NCBI GenBank assembly: GCA_035649435.1
Contig: DASRJO010000135.1
Span: 1 to 8,783 of the forward strand
DNA length: 8,783 bases
Origin: DASRJW01 sp035649435
GTDB taxonomy: Bacteria; Krumholzibacteriota; Krumholzibacteriia; G020349025
Direction of reading: 5' to 3'
The notes below the pieces were generated by a model that saw nothing but the letters and a program-made list of their open reading frames with translations, did not search any database and was not told where the DNA came from. Shown here piece after piece: positions 1 through 6,338 of the stretch. Each line of letters begins with the position of its first letter. Position 1 is the stretch's first letter. A program made the translations under genes and the position numbers.

Positions 1-1169
1 TCGACGCCACGCCGCCGAGCGAGGACGAGCTGCGCCGTTTCCATCAGGAACAATCGGAGCGTTGGAGCCGCGGCGAACAAGTCGTCGTCGAGGTACTGCG
101 CATCGACAAGAAGTCGAGTGCCGAGGACCAAGAGGAATTGCGGCGCGACGCGTTGGAGATGCTCGACGAGCTGGCTCGCGGCGTGACCAAGGATTTCGCC
201 GCTTTGGCCACCATCTATTCCGAGGATCCGACGGCGAGCCAGGGCGGTGCCGTCGGTTGGGTGCGCCGTGGCTTCCTGCCGGAGACGGTCGACGATGCGG
301 TGTGGACGCTCGCCGTCGGCACACGCACCGATCCGCTCATGACCGAGCGCGGGCTGTACGTCGCGCAGGTAGACAGCCAGCGCACCACCGCCGACGGCCA
401 GCGTGAGCTCTACGTGCGGCAGATCGTGCTGCGGCTGCAGCCGAGCGCGACCACGCTCGACAGCTTGCGCACGTTCGCCTTCCGCGTCGCCGCCGACGCA
501 CGTGATGGGTTCGAGGCCGCGGCCACCAAGCACAGCCTCGTGCGCGAGACCTTGCAGCCCATCTCCGAGAGCAGCTTCATTCCCGGCTTCGGCTTCTCGC
601 AACGCATGCACGACTGGGCGTTCGCCGCCAAGGTGGGAGACGTCGGCGGGCCGTTCGGCAACGACGACACCATCCTGGTGGCGCGCGTCGCCGAACGCCG
701 GCCACCCGCCACCGAAGCGTTCGAGACCGTGCGCGAACGCGTGCTGGCAGCCTTCCAGGAACAGCGGCGCAAGGACGCGGCGCGCACTCGCCTCGACGCC
801 GTCGTGCAACGCATGCAAGCGGGTGCGAGCCTCGACGACGCGGCGCGGGCCGCGGGCCTGGAGGTCCGCACACCCGAGCCGTTTACGTTCTACGACACCG
901 TGGCCGATGTCGGCGGTGCCAACGAGTTCACCGCCGTCTCGAGCGCTCTCGTGCCGGGACAAACCAGCGGCGTGGTGGAAACCTCGCAAGGTGCCTATGT
1001 CGTCCAGCTGCTCGCGAGCGACACGTTCGATGCCGGCCAGTACCAGCAGGCACGCGACACGCACTATCGCAGCCTCATGGACCGGCGAGTGAGCGAGCTG
1101 TTGCAAGCCTGGGCGGCGGAGCTACGCTCCGCAGCCAAGATCGAGGACCGTCGCGGGCCGCGCGTTTAG
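1..1169 (+). CDS. Parvulin-type peptidyl-prolyl isomerase / SurA-PpiD-like periplasmic chaperone (5' end missing)
   Basis: The frame is open from base 3 to a TAG at 1167-1169, giving about 388 visible codons; the true start lies upstream of the window. The TTG at 138 is internal, because coherent protein precedes it. Visible residues about 26-128 form a parvulin (rotamase) domain with the typical GGAVGW turn (residues 81-86) followed by a region ending in GLYVAQV. Residues about 134-235 look like a second, degenerate parvulin unit without the GG.LGW turn. The tail (about 240-388) is helical and charged, followed by another weak repeat (GQTSGVVETSQGAYVVQLL), like the C-terminal half of PpiD/SurA proteins. 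Members of this family assist folding of outer-membrane and secreted proteins in the periplasm. The first strand of each visible domain lacks the usual His (V-E-V-L-R-I-D and V-R-Q-I-V-L-R), so isomerase activity is doubtful while chaperone binding is plausible. Family assignment is good; the exact subtype cannot be decided without the N-terminus. Confidence 0.85.
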   Translation, partial: DATPPSEDELRRFHQEQSERWSRGEQVVVEVLRIDKKSSAEDQEELRRDALEMLDELARGVTKDFAALATIYSEDPTASQGGAVGWVRRGFLPETVDDAVWTLAVGTRTDPLMTERGLYVAQVDSQRTTADGQRELYVRQIVLRLQPSATTLDSLRTFAFRVAADARDGFEAAATKHSLVRETLQPISESSFIPGFGFSQRMHDWAFAAKVGDVGGPFGNDDTILVARVAERRPPATEAFETVRERVLAAFQEQRRKDAARTRLDAVVQRMQAGASLDDAARAAGLEVRTPEPFTFYDTVADVGGANEFTAVSSALVPGQTSGVVETSQGAYVVQLLASDTFDAGQYQQARDTHYRSLMDRRVSELLQAWAAELRSAAKIEDRRGPRV

Positions 1170-1195
1170 CAAGATTCGCGCTCGCGCCACGTCAT

Positions 1196-1224
1196 TTGAC
1201 TTTGGACGGCGACGTTCCTAGCTT
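1196..1224 (+). promoter_or_regulatory. Candidate sigma70 promoter of the NHL-repeat gene
   Basis: TTGACT (1196-1201) is followed after exactly 17 nt by TAGCTT (1219-1224). The -35 matches the consensus at five of six positions; the -10 keeps only the key T-A...T positions. Transcription would begin near 1231, leaving a leader of about 40 nt before the ATG at 1273. The site lies in the 103-nt gap after the chaperone gene, which fits an independent transcription unit. Assigned by eye only. Confidence 0.45.
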
Positions 1225-1243
1225 GCAAGTGTCGCCGTAGCCT

Positions 1244-1257
1244 TCCTCGCCAGGAGA
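1244..1257 (+). promoter_or_regulatory. Shine-Dalgarno of the NHL gene, with ambiguous start codon
   Basis: AGGAG at 1252-1256 is the only good ribosome binding site here. It sits 1 nt before a GTG (1258), 7 nt before an in-frame CTG (1264) and 16 nt before the ATG (1273). The same AGGA can pair with TCCT at 1244-1247 across a CGCC loop, a short hairpin that would partly hide the site. I annotate the ATG because it gives a standard signal peptide, but the spacing would suit the CTG better. Confidence 0.4.
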
Positions 1258-1272
1258 GTGCCACTGCCACCC

Positions 1273-2313
1273 ATGGCCTCGCTGCGCCGTGCCGGGATCC
1301 TGCGGCGCTTCGCCCCGGCCGTCCTCTGCGCCAGTTTGCTCCTGTTCGCTGCCCCGTCTGCTGCGGTCGAGCCACCGACGTTCCTTCGCCGCTTCGCACG
1401 CTTGGGAACGGCGCCGGGTTTCGTGCAATACCCGCAGGGCATTGCCGTGGATGCGGCCGGGACGATCTACGTCGCCGACACGCGCAACCACCGGATCCAG
1501 AAGTTCGATGCAGCGCGACAATTCGTCGTCGCTTGGGGAGATTCGGGCAGCGCTCCTGGGCAGTTCGACCGCCCGACGCGAGTGGCGGTGGATCCGGCCG
1601 GCTTCGTCCTCGTCGCCGATTCGCGCAACGCGCGCCTGCAGAAATTCGATCTCGACGGCGGATTGGTCGCGATCTGGGATCAGAATGGCAGCGACCCCGG
1701 CCAATTCATCAATCCCTTCGCCGTCGCGGTCGATCCGGCCGGCAACGTCTACGTCTCCGACACCGGGCGTGGCGACGTGCAGAAGCTGAGCACCGATGGC
1801 GCGCCGCTCGGCGCTTGGGGCTCGCCCTTCAACGGCGACGGCACGTTTCATTCGGCCCTCGGGATCGCCGTCACCGCATCGTACGTGTACGTGAGCGAAA
1901 TCGGCAATCTCCTCGAAGGCTGTTGCCAGTGCGTGCACCAGTTCACCACCGAAGGCGTGTTCGTGCGGCGCTGGGGGACTTTCGGCGAGGGCACAAATCA
2001 ATTCCGCACGCCGCTCGGCCTCACGACGGATTCGGCCGGCAACGTCTACGTCGTCGATCATCACAATTTTCGCCTGCAGAAATTCACCGCCGACGGCGAA
2101 TTCGTCGCCGCCTGGGGCCGGCGCAACTTCGATGCCGACGCGTTGATCGGGCCGCACGATCTGGCGATCGACAGCGAGGGGAATCTCTACGTCACCGACT
2201 TCAGGACGGACGAGGGCCAGATCATGCATTACACCTACAACCCGACGGCGGTGCGAGCCCAGAGCTGGCAGCAGGTCAAACAGCTCTTCCGACCCTCCAA
2301 GGTCGCCCGCTGA
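1273..2313 (+). CDS. Secreted NHL-repeat beta-propeller protein
   Basis: The product is 346 residues from the ATG at 1273 (see the separate note on the start). Residues 1-33 are a Sec signal peptide: an Arg-rich n-region, the hydrophobic stretch AVLCASLLLFAA, then PSAA-VE as a probable signal peptidase I site. The rest is six NHL-type repeats at about 54-79, 101-126, 148-173, 193-225, 247-272 and 294-320, recognisable by P.GIAVD.AG.IYVAD..N.RIQKFD, enough for one six-bladed propeller. The fourth repeat is irregular and carries an inserted G-C-C-Q-C segment (Cys 217, 218, 220). The protein ends in an Arg/Lys-rich tail with SWQQVKQLFR. NHL propellers bind protein, sugar or nucleic acid ligands; the ligand here is unknown, and function as an extracytoplasmic binding or scaffold protein is inference. 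It is transcribed alone or with the downstream M16 genes (102-nt gap). Confidence 0.85.
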   Translation: MASLRRAGILRRFAPAVLCASLLLFAAPSAAVEPPTFLRRFARLGTAPGFVQYPQGIAVDAAGTIYVADTRNHRIQKFDAARQFVVAWGDSGSAPGQFDRPTRVAVDPAGFVLVADSRNARLQKFDLDGGLVAIWDQNGSDPGQFINPFAVAVDPAGNVYVSDTGRGDVQKLSTDGAPLGAWGSPFNGDGTFHSALGIAVTASYVYVSEIGNLLEGCCQCVHQFTTEGVFVRRWGTFGEGTNQFRTPLGLTTDSAGNVYVVDHHNFRLQKFTADGEFVAAWGRRNFDADALIGPHDLAIDSEGNLYVTDFRTDEGQIMHYTYNPTAVRAQSWQQVKQLFRPSKVAR

Positions 2314-2365
2314 ATCTCGCGCACCGCCGCACGAATCAGGATGTACGAGACCGACGTCCTTTCGC

Positions 2366-2371
2366 TATAGT
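2366..2371 (+). promoter_or_regulatory. Candidate -10 element upstream of the M16 operon
   Basis: TATAGT at 2366-2371 (context CGCTATAGT) matches the sigma70 -10 consensus at five of six positions, in the 102-nt gap before the first M16 gene. No convincing -35 is visible at 16-19 nt upstream (best is TGTACG at 2342). The predicted start near 2378 gives a leader of about 37 nt before the GTG at 2416. The same CGCTATA core occurs before the M28 gene. Confidence 0.35.
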
Positions 2372-2415
2372 CGGCGAGTTCACTGCCCAAGACTCCATTC
2401 CTGAAGGAGACGACC

Positions 2416-3774
2416 GTGCTCGACCTGCCCCGTGGATGGCGCCGGCACGCCGCGCTGCTCCTCGCGCTCGCCTCTGCTCACGCCACCGCGACACCAGTGC
2501 TCGGGGCGGGGATCTTCCCCTACCCGGCGCACTTGGAAACTCTCGACAACGGCCTCAAGGCCATCGTCATCCCCATGCAATCGGGAGGGCTGGTGGCTTA
2601 CTGGAGCGTCGTCCGCACCGGCGCCCGCGACGAGGTCGAAGCCGGACACACCGGCTTCGCGCACTTCTTCGAACACATGATGTTCCGGGGCTCGGAGAAA
2701 TATCCGCGCGACGTGCGCGAGCAGATCGTGACCGGCATGGGAGCCGACACCAACGCCTTCACCTCGGACGATCTCACCGGTTACTACTTCAACATCGCGG
2801 CCGAGGATCTGGAGAAGGTGATCGATCTCGAGAGCGATCGGTTCCAGAACCTGCAATATCCGGAGGACGAGTTCAAGACCGAGGCCGGCGCCGTGTTCGG
2901 CGAGTACCGCAAGAACCGCACGAGCCCGTTCTTCACCCTCTACGAGGCCGTGCACCGCGCGGCCTTCGACGTGCACACCTATGGCCACACCGCCATGGGC
3001 TTCGTCGAGGACATCGAGGCCATGCCGACGATGTACGAGTACTCCAAGTCCTTCTTCCAGCGCTTCTACCGCCCCGAGAACGTCGTCATCCTGGTGACCG
3101 GGGACGTCGAAGTGCCGCGGACCATGGCGCTGCTCCGGCAGTACTACGGCACCTGGAAGCCGGGGTATGTGGCGCCGCAGGTGCGGCAGGAACCCGAGCA
3201 GACGCGCGAGAAGCGCCTCGACGTCGCCTACGACGGCCAGTCGCTGCCGCTCGCCTGGCTGGCGTACAAGGTCGACGCCTTCGATCCGGCCAACCCGACG
3301 CTCGTCGCGGCCCAGCTGTTGACCGCGCTCGCCTTCGGTGAGACGAGCGAAATTCACAAGAAGCTGGTGCTCGACGAGCAAGTGGTGGAGTTCATCGAGG
3401 CCGAGGTCAATCTGAACCGCGACCCCGGGCTGCTCGACATCATCACGCGCATCAAGGATCCGGCCAAGATCGATTACGTCCTGGCGGAGATCGACGCGAC
3501 GATCGCCCACTACCGGGACACGGCGCCGGACGCGGCGCGCCTCGCCGACCTCAAGTCGCGCCTGCGTTACGAGTTCCTGATGGGACTCGACACGCCGATG
3601 AACGTGGCACGGGCGCTGTCGCGTGTGATCGCCGTGACCGGCGGCATCGAGGTCGTGGAACCGCTGTACGAAGCCTACGGCAAGGTGACCGCCGCCCAGG
3701 TGCAGGAGGCGGCGCAGAAATACCTGCAACCGACACGGCGCACCGTCGCCGTGCTGCGCGGAGGTCAGAGCTGA
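2416..3774 (+). CDS. M16-family zinc metallopeptidase, catalytic subunit (HxxEH)
   Basis: The product is 452 residues. The GTG start is supported by AAGGAG at 2404-2409 with 6-nt spacing, and by a signal peptide right after it (WRRHAALLLALASAHATA), so the enzyme is exported. The M16 zinc motif is intact: H83-F-F-E86-H87 within GFAHFFEHMMF, with the third zinc ligand most likely E163 (FGEYRKN), 76 residues after H87, as expected for the family. The N-terminal M16 domain covers about residues 42-190 and the C-terminal M16_C domain about 195-380. The C-terminal domain lacks the substrate-binding R...Y pair: the equivalent positions are L319 and F326 (LVLDEQVVEF). In the family, such proteins work with a partner supplying R/Y, and the next gene does exactly that. 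The stop overlaps the next start (TGATG), so the two are co-translated. Substrates are probably peptides in the periplasm; this is inferred from the family. Confidence 0.93.
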   Translation: MLDLPRGWRRHAALLLALASAHATATPVLGAGIFPYPAHLETLDNGLKAIVIPMQSGGLVAYWSVVRTGARDEVEAGHTGFAHFFEHMMFRGSEKYPRDVREQIVTGMGADTNAFTSDDLTGYYFNIAAEDLEKVIDLESDRFQNLQYPEDEFKTEAGAVFGEYRKNRTSPFFTLYEAVHRAAFDVHTYGHTAMGFVEDIEAMPTMYEYSKSFFQRFYRPENVVILVTGDVEVPRTMALLRQYYGTWKPGYVAPQVRQEPEQTREKRLDVAYDGQSLPLAWLAYKVDAFDPANPTLVAAQLLTALAFGETSEIHKKLVLDEQVVEFIEAEVNLNRDPGLLDIITRIKDPAKIDYVLAEIDATIAHYRDTAPDAARLADLKSRLRYEFLMGLDTPMNVARALSRVIAVTGGIEVVEPLYEAYGKVTAAQVQEAAQKYLQPTRRTVAVLRGGQS

Positions 3775-5312
3775 TGCACGATCGAAGCATGCATCTCCAT
3801 GGTCGCGGGACGCGGCTCTGCCTGGCGCTGGTCGCGTCGTGTCTCATCGGCCTCGCCTGCGGCAAAGGTTCCGGACCGGAAGGACAGGAGGCCATTCTGC
3901 TGCCCGTCCCGGACGATGCCACCGTGAGCTTTTCGGTCTGGTTCAAGGTCGGGTCGCAGAACGATCCCGCCGGCAAGGAAGGTCTGGCCGCGCTCACCGG
4001 CGATCTCCTGGCCGAGGGCGCCACGACCGCCAACAGCTACGAGACGATCCTCGCCAAGCTGTATCCCCTGGCCTCGTCGTACCAGGTGCGCGTCGACCGC
4101 GAGATGACGACTTTCACCGGACGCACGCATCGCGACAACCTGGAGAAGTTCTACGCCCTGTTCACCGACGCGGTGCTCCGCCCCGCGTTCGCCACCGCCG
4201 ACTTCGAGCGGCTGCGCAGCAACGCGCTCAACACCATCGAGAACACGCTGCGCTACGCCTCCGACGAAGATCTCGGCAAGGCGGCGTTCTATGACATGGT
4301 GTTCGCGGGAACTTCCTACCGCCATCCCGAGGTCGGCACGGTGCAGGGGTTGCGCGCGCTCACTTTGGACGACGTGCGGCAGTTCTACGCCACACACTTC
4401 ACCGCCGGCAACGCCGTGGTGGCGCTCGCCGGGGGTTATCCCGCCGATCTCCCCGCCCGTCTCGAGCGCGACCTCGCCACCCTGCCGCCGAGCGCGCCGG
4501 CGCCGCTCGCCAAGCCGCAAGTTGCCCCATTCGCCGGCCGCGAAGTGCTGCTGATCGACAAGCCCGGTGCCGACGCTTCGATCAGCTTCGGCTTCCCCAT
4601 CGATCTCGTGCGCGGCGAGCGCGAGTACTACGCGCTGTGGGTGGCGAACTCCTGGCTCGGCGAGCACCGCAACAGCTCGAGCCACCTGTACCAGGTGATC
4701 CGATCCGAACGCGGTCTCAATTACGGCGATTACTCGTACATCGAGGCGTATCCCGAAGGCGGGCAGCGGCAGAAGCCGCCGACGAACGTGCCGCGCCGGC
4801 AGCAATGCTTCGAGGTCTGGATCCGCACCTTGCCCAACGACAAGGCGGTGTTCGCCTTGCGCGCGGCGCTGCGCGAAATTCAGGACCTGGTGCAGCACGG
4901 CATGACGCAGGAAGAGTTCGACCTGACGCGCAACTTCCTCGCCAAGTACATCCTGCACTTCGCCGAGACGACGCAGCAGCGGCTCGGCTACGCCGTCGAC
5001 GACCGCTTCTACGCCCTCGAGACCAGCCACCTCGAGCATTTCCGCAGCACGCTCGCCACCTTGACCTTGGCCGAGGTGAACGCCGCGATCACCAAGCACT
5101 TGCAGGTCGAGCGCATGAAGATCGCCATCGTGAGCGGCCAGGCGGAGCAGCTGCGCGCGCAGCTCGCCGGTGGCGAGCCGACACCGATCCAGTATCGCTC
5201 GCCGCAGTCAGCGGCGGTGCAGTCCGAGGACCAGGAGATCGCGAGCTTGGCGCTCGGCATTGCTGCCGATGCCATCCGGGTGGTCCCGGTGCAAGAGATG
5301 TTCGAGCGCTGA
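3774..5312 (+). CDS. M16-family peptidase partner subunit, no HxxEH, lipoprotein
   Basis: The product is 512 residues from the ATG at 3774, overlapping the previous TGA by one base. GGAGG at 3760-3764 lies 9 nt upstream. The N-terminus is a lipoprotein signal with lipobox GLAC (Cys29), preceded by LCLALVASCLI, so the protein is likely anchored to a membrane by lipid. The M16 fold is clear, but the HxxEH position reads GLAALTGDLLAEGA and has no zinc ligands, so this chain is not catalytic by itself. It keeps the M16 R/Y motif in the C-terminal domain: R310 and Y317 in VIRSERGLNYGDYS. The complementary gene before it suggests an obligate heteromeric protease in which this lipoprotein tethers the soluble catalytic chain to the membrane. 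Comparable split M16B pairs and mitochondrial processing peptidase are known; the membrane-tethering idea is inference. About 60 residues after the M16 core (from about 455) have no recognised domain. Confidence 0.92.
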   Translation: MHDRSMHLHGRGTRLCLALVASCLIGLACGKGSGPEGQEAILLPVPDDATVSFSVWFKVGSQNDPAGKEGLAALTGDLLAEGATTANSYETILAKLYPLASSYQVRVDREMTTFTGRTHRDNLEKFYALFTDAVLRPAFATADFERLRSNALNTIENTLRYASDEDLGKAAFYDMVFAGTSYRHPEVGTVQGLRALTLDDVRQFYATHFTAGNAVVALAGGYPADLPARLERDLATLPPSAPAPLAKPQVAPFAGREVLLIDKPGADASISFGFPIDLVRGEREYYALWVANSWLGEHRNSSSHLYQVIRSERGLNYGDYSYIEAYPEGGQRQKPPTNVPRRQQCFEVWIRTLPNDKAVFALRAALREIQDLVQHGMTQEEFDLTRNFLAKYILHFAETTQQRLGYAVDDRFYALETSHLEHFRSTLATLTLAEVNAAITKHLQVERMKIAIVSGQAEQLRAQLAGGEPTPIQYRSPQSAAVQSEDQEIASLALGIAADAIRVVPVQEMFER

Positions 5313-5316
5313 ACCG

Positions 5317-5332
5317 CGCCGCCTTCGCGGCG
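5317..5332. terminator. Hairpin between convergent genes, possible bidirectional terminator
   Basis: CGCCGC (5317-5322), loop CTTC, then GCGGCG (5327-5332) form a perfect 6-bp GC stem with a tetraloop. It begins 5 nt after the M16 stop and ends 11 nt before the stop of the minus-strand gene. Its position between converging genes suits a two-way terminator. Neither side has a T-tract, so it is not a classical intrinsic terminator; in GC-rich DNA such a stem could also arise by chance. Confidence 0.35.
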
Positions 5333-5343
5333 ACGGGCACGAT

Positions 5344-5661
5344 TCAGAACACGGACTCGATGAAGGCCTTGAGCTTCTCGTCGATGGGACCATCGGACAT
5401 GTCGAGCTCAACGCCGCGGCGGGCGAAGAACTCGACGGCATCCGCACCCGCTTGAGTGCAGCAGACGACCTTGCAGTCCCGCAGCAGCTCCGCCACCCCG
5501 TGCATCGCCTTGCGGCTGTTGGTGTGCTCGCGGAAAGTGTTCTCGCGCTTTTCCACGTAGGAGATGCCGGAAAGAAAGACATCGAAGACGAAGAACTGCT
5601 CGGCGGCCTGCAGTCCGTGGTTGATGTAGGCCCCTTCCATCGAAGCGACGGCGACTCTCAA
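5344..5661 (-). CDS. NifX/NifB-C-terminal-type (dinitrogenase FeMo-cofactor domain) protein
   Basis: The product is 105 residues, a typical length for a single-domain member of the DiNase_FeMo-co family (NifX, NafY and MTH1175-like). Supporting features are the start MRVAVAS, the segment YINHGLQAAEQFFVFDV, YVEKRE, and L.DCKVVCCTQAG...FFARRGVEL, which matches the DC.AVL.S.IG....L...GI signature of the NifB C-terminus. The start is a TTG at 5661-5659: GAGG lies 7 nt upstream, and an in-frame stop further up leaves no alternative. The common HFG-type motif is altered to HGLQAA, while Cys63, Cys67 and Cys68 are present. Family members carry or hold iron-sulfur or FeMo-co precursors in the cytoplasm. 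No nitrogenase gene is visible nearby, so a role in nitrogen fixation is not supported; metal-cluster handling is inference. It is convergent with the M16 genes and divergent from the lipoprotein gene. Confidence 0.8.
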   Translation of the reverse strand: MRVAVASMEGAYINHGLQAAEQFFVFDVFLSGISYVEKRENTFREHTNSRKAMHGVAELLRDCKVVCCTQAGADAVEFFARRGVELDMSDGPIDEKLKAFIESVF

Positions 5662-5684
5662 CGCGGAACCTCGCGGACTGCTCG

Positions 5685-5702
5685 GGCGCTTTCTGAAGCG
5701 CC
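5685..5702. promoter_or_regulatory. Perfect 7-bp hairpin upstream of the NifX-type gene
   Basis: GGCGCTT (5685-5691), loop TCTG, then AAGCGCC (5696-5702) form a perfect inverted repeat centred about 32 nt upstream of the TTG start of the minus-strand gene. It overlaps the predicted transcription start of that gene, so it could be an operator dyad or a 5'-end mRNA stem. No binding protein can be named. Confidence 0.35.
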
Positions 5703-5705
5703 GTC

Positions 5706-5735
5706 AGCATACCATGACCCGCCCAGGCGCGCCAA
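5706..5735 (-). promoter_or_regulatory. Candidate sigma70 promoter of the NifX-type gene
   Basis: Read on the minus strand, TTGGCG (5735-5730) is followed after 18 nt by TATGCT (5711-5706). The -10 keeps four consensus positions, including the first T-A and the last T. Transcription would start near 5699, leaving a leader of about 38 nt before the TTG at 5661. By eye only. Confidence 0.35.
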
Positions 5736-5758
5736 TCGCACGAATGGGGCCAAGGTGT

Positions 5759-5776
5759 CTGGGGCAGAAACCCCAG
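5759..5776. promoter_or_regulatory. 6-bp dyad in the divergent intergenic region
   Basis: CTGGGG (5759-5764), loop CAGAAA, and CCCCAG (5771-5776) form a perfect inverted repeat. It lies 65 nt before the lipoprotein start and upstream of the minus-strand promoter. The rest of this 180-nt region (5662-5841) holds a GC alternating run (5781-5799), a weak TTGCGC-17-CATCAT promoter-like pair (5780-5808) for the plus-strand gene, and a partial TGCAT/ATGCA dyad (5801-5819). Function unknown. Confidence 0.25.
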
Positions 5777-5841
5777 CGGTTGCGCGCGCTCGCTCGCGCA
5801 TGCATCATTCGATCATGCAGAGCCCGAACCAAGGAGCAACC

Positions 5842-6306
5842 ATGGCCTCGTCTCGACGTCGTGCCTGGGTGGTCGCGGTCATCGCCTGCGGGGCGATTTC
5901 TCTTCTGGCCTGCGACGACAACACCCAGACCAACGTTTCCAACGGCCTGCTGCTCCCCGTGCCACTCACCCTGGAATGGGCTGGCAAAGAGCTGGGTGTG
6001 GGATTCGGAAACGAGGGCACCTTCCTTGCACGAGCCAATTTGCGTGCACGCTGGCGCTTTCGGCTCGAGGCCAAGCCGGCGGATCCGGACGACCCCCGTT
6101 GGCACGGCCAGATGGACCCGCCGCTCTACACCACCGAGTTCTCGTCGCAAGACCGCATTCAGTTCAGCTGGAACACCAGCATCGTCAATGGCTACCGTTA
6201 TGGTTTCGCGCGCGGCGACACCTGCACCGCTAGCGTCACCTTGGAGCCCGCTCTCGATCCGGCGGAAGCCTCTAAAGCGGTGTTCACCTTCGTCATCGAT
6301 GGTTGA
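5842..6306 (+). CDS. Small hypothetical lipoprotein
   Basis: The product is 154 residues. I do not recognise the family. The ATG at 5842 is chosen because AAGGAG (5831-5836) lies 5 nt upstream and the export signal starts right there: SSRRRAWVVAVIACGAISLLAC, with lipobox LLAC and lipidated Cys24. The frame is open far upstream into the M16 gene, but that part is a shadow. Asp25 and Asp26 follow the Cys; in E. coli an Asp at this place keeps lipoproteins in the inner membrane, but that rule may not hold here. The mature part is rich in beta-prone and aromatic residues (LTLEWAGKELGVGFG, RARWRFRLEA, IQFSWNTSIVNGYRYGF, AVFTFVIDG) and ends in alternating hydrophobics, suggesting one beta-sandwich domain. 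Cys128 is the only Cys after the lipobox. The stop is 32 nt before the pgeF start, so both are probably co-transcribed, though no functional link is evident. Confidence 0.8.
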   Translation: MASSRRRAWVVAVIACGAISLLACDDNTQTNVSNGLLLPVPLTLEWAGKELGVGFGNEGTFLARANLRARWRFRLEAKPADPDDPRWHGQMDPPLYTTEFSSQDRIQFSWNTSIVNGYRYGFARGDTCTASVTLEPALDPAEASKAVFTFVIDG

Positions 6307-6327
6307 TTCCCCAGGGCGCGAACGGCT

Positions 6328-6331
6328 GGAG
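6328..6331 (+). promoter_or_regulatory. Shine-Dalgarno that sets the pgeF start
   Basis: GGAG at 6328-6331 lies 7 nt before the GTG at 6339. The longer alternative, a TTG at 6303 overlapping the lipoprotein stop, has no such site and would add 12 residues unlike the family. The GTG is therefore preferred. Confidence 0.6.
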
Positions 6332-6338
6332 ATTCAAA

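Noticed and set aside
1921..1938. Possible c-type haem motif in the NHL protein (CCQCVH)
   Set aside because: The spacing is C-x-x-C-V-H, not CxxCH.
1533..3341. A 602-codon plus-strand open frame spanning the NHL and first M16 genes
   Set aside because: It is in the wrong frame for both genes, is Arg-rich throughout and crosses a promoter-containing gap; both overlapped genes are well supported.
2380..3729. Long minus-strand open frame (about 449 codons) antisense to the first M16 gene
   Set aside because: It mirrors the codon pattern of the M16 gene in GC-rich DNA, has His/Arg/Val/Gly-rich low-complexity composition and no recognisable domain; the plus strand has an intact zinc motif, SD and signal peptide.
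3765..5099. Long minus-strand open frame (about 444 codons) antisense to the second M16 gene
   Set aside because: Same shadow effect; Arg/Gly/Val-rich composition, no domain, and the plus-strand product is a clear M16 protein.
5170..5841. Plus-strand frame running into the small lipoprotein from inside the M16 gene
   Set aside because: It overlaps the M16 gene and lies antisense to the NifX-type gene; the lipoprotein signal and SD fix the start at 5842.
6303..6338. TTG start of pgeF overlapping the lipoprotein stop (TTGA)
   Set aside because: No SD at suitable spacing, and the 12 extra residues do not resemble the family; GTG at 6339 has GGAG 7 nt upstream.
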